NCBI GenBank assembly: GCA_002702385.1
Contig: NZZF01000044.1
Span: 6,401 to 13,374, forward strand
Source: Flavobacteriaceae bacterium
GTDB lineage: Bacteria; Bacteroidota; Bacteroidia; Flavobacteriales; Flavobacteriaceae
DNA: 6,974 bases
Direction: 5' to 3'
The position numbers were made by a program, and so were the translations under genes. Each line of letters opens with the position of its first letter. Within the stretch, counting starts at the first letter, position 1. Below are positions 6,804-6,974 of this stretch, piece after piece. The notes beneath the pieces are model-generated. The model was not told the origin of the DNA and searched no databases. It saw nothing but the letters and a program-made list of their open reading frames with translations.

Positions 6804-6974
6804 ATGCGTTTATTTTTAGCTTTTTTGTTTTTTGTATTTGTAAATTATTCTCCTTCTCAAGAATTAAATTATGTATTTAAATCTGGGGATTTTGGATATA
6901 AATGTTTTAGAATTCCTACTATAATAAAATCTAATTCGGGTTTATTACTTGCTTTTGCTGAGGGTAGAAAAAAT
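6804..6974 (+). CDS. Secreted sialidase (GH33-type exo-alpha-sialidase), N-terminal part
   Basis: The first 57 residues of a gene that continues past the right edge. Residues 1-19 (MRLFLAFLFFVFVNYSPSQ) form a signal peptide. The mature start then carries the sialidase opening: VFKSGDFGYKCFRIPTI at 24-40, with the FRIP motif at 35-38, where R36 is the first of the three arginines that hold the sialic-acid carboxylate, followed by GLLLAFAEGR at 46-55. Family members release terminal sialic acids from glycoconjugates in the periplasm or outside the cell. The Asp-box repeats, other arginines and catalytic Tyr/Glu lie outside the window and cannot be checked. The ATG follows directly on the terminator's T-run, leaving no room for a usual ribosome-binding site. 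A related beta-propeller hydrolase is the main alternative. Confidence 0.82.
   Translation, partial: MRLFLAFLFFVFVNYSPSQELNYVFKSGDFGYKCFRIPTIIKSNSGLLLAFAEGRKN

Noticed and set aside
1..6974. Mobile element, CRISPR array, toxin-antitoxin or phage-defence system
   Set aside because: No transposase, integrase, terminal repeats, spaced repeats, or known defence motifs were seen; base composition is even across the window.

Overview
The window looks like chromosomal DNA of an AT-rich, compact member of the Bacteroidota, most likely a marine or other free-living flavobacterium. This is inferred from the very low GC, the standard code, the near absence of Shine-Dalgarno sequences, Bacteroidota-style promoter elements (TTTG / TAnnTTTG), and the protein set: DUF3784, an exported EEP-family hydrolase whose signal peptide ends in FSQ, a GT90 transferase, and a secreted sialidase. 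There is no sign of phage, insertion sequence, CRISPR array, tRNA or rRNA.

Layout. (1) Positions 1-607 hold three small plus-strand genes chained by two ATGA stop/start overlaps: the tail of an unidentified gene, a DUF3784 membrane protein, and a 57-residue soluble orphan. (2) This chain runs tail-to-tail, with 22 nt of overlap, into a minus-strand AlkA-type HhH-GPD DNA glycosylase (586-1221). (3) An 83-nt divergent intergenic region carries three tandem heptamers that fall inside a plausible glycosylase promoter. (4) A plus-strand operon covers 1305-5113: an indoleamine 2,3-dioxygenase-family heme protein, a tiny four-cysteine DUF2256 protein with a TTG start, a DASH-type cryptochrome/photolyase, and a GT90 (CAP10/LpsA-like) glycosyltransferase. 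The junctions are a 14-nt overlap, a 38-nt overlap and a 6-nt gap. (5) The GT90 gene overlaps by 21 nt the end of a convergent minus-strand secreted endonuclease/exonuclease/phosphatase-family protein (5093-6115). (6) Past a divergent promoter region lies a YkuK-like RNase H-fold protein on the plus strand. It is followed by a strong intrinsic terminator whose T-run touches the ATG of a secreted GH33-type sialidase that runs off the right edge.

Working together. The glycosylase (base excision) and the CRY-DASH protein (light-driven repair or sensing) suggest a DNA-damage theme in the left half. The DUF2256 gene is physically interlocked with the cryptochrome gene, which suggests coupled expression. 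The dioxygenase would open the indole ring of tryptophan to N-formylkynurenine; why it heads a photolyase operon is unknown. GT90 probably acts on cell-surface glycans. The sialidase and the secreted EEP protein are envelope or extracellular scavenging enzymes. The items most worth a second look are the DUF2256/cryptochrome overlap, a concentrated set of substitutions in a normally near-invariant CRY-DASH segment, unusual pocket residues in the dioxygenase, and the terminator abutting the sialidase start.
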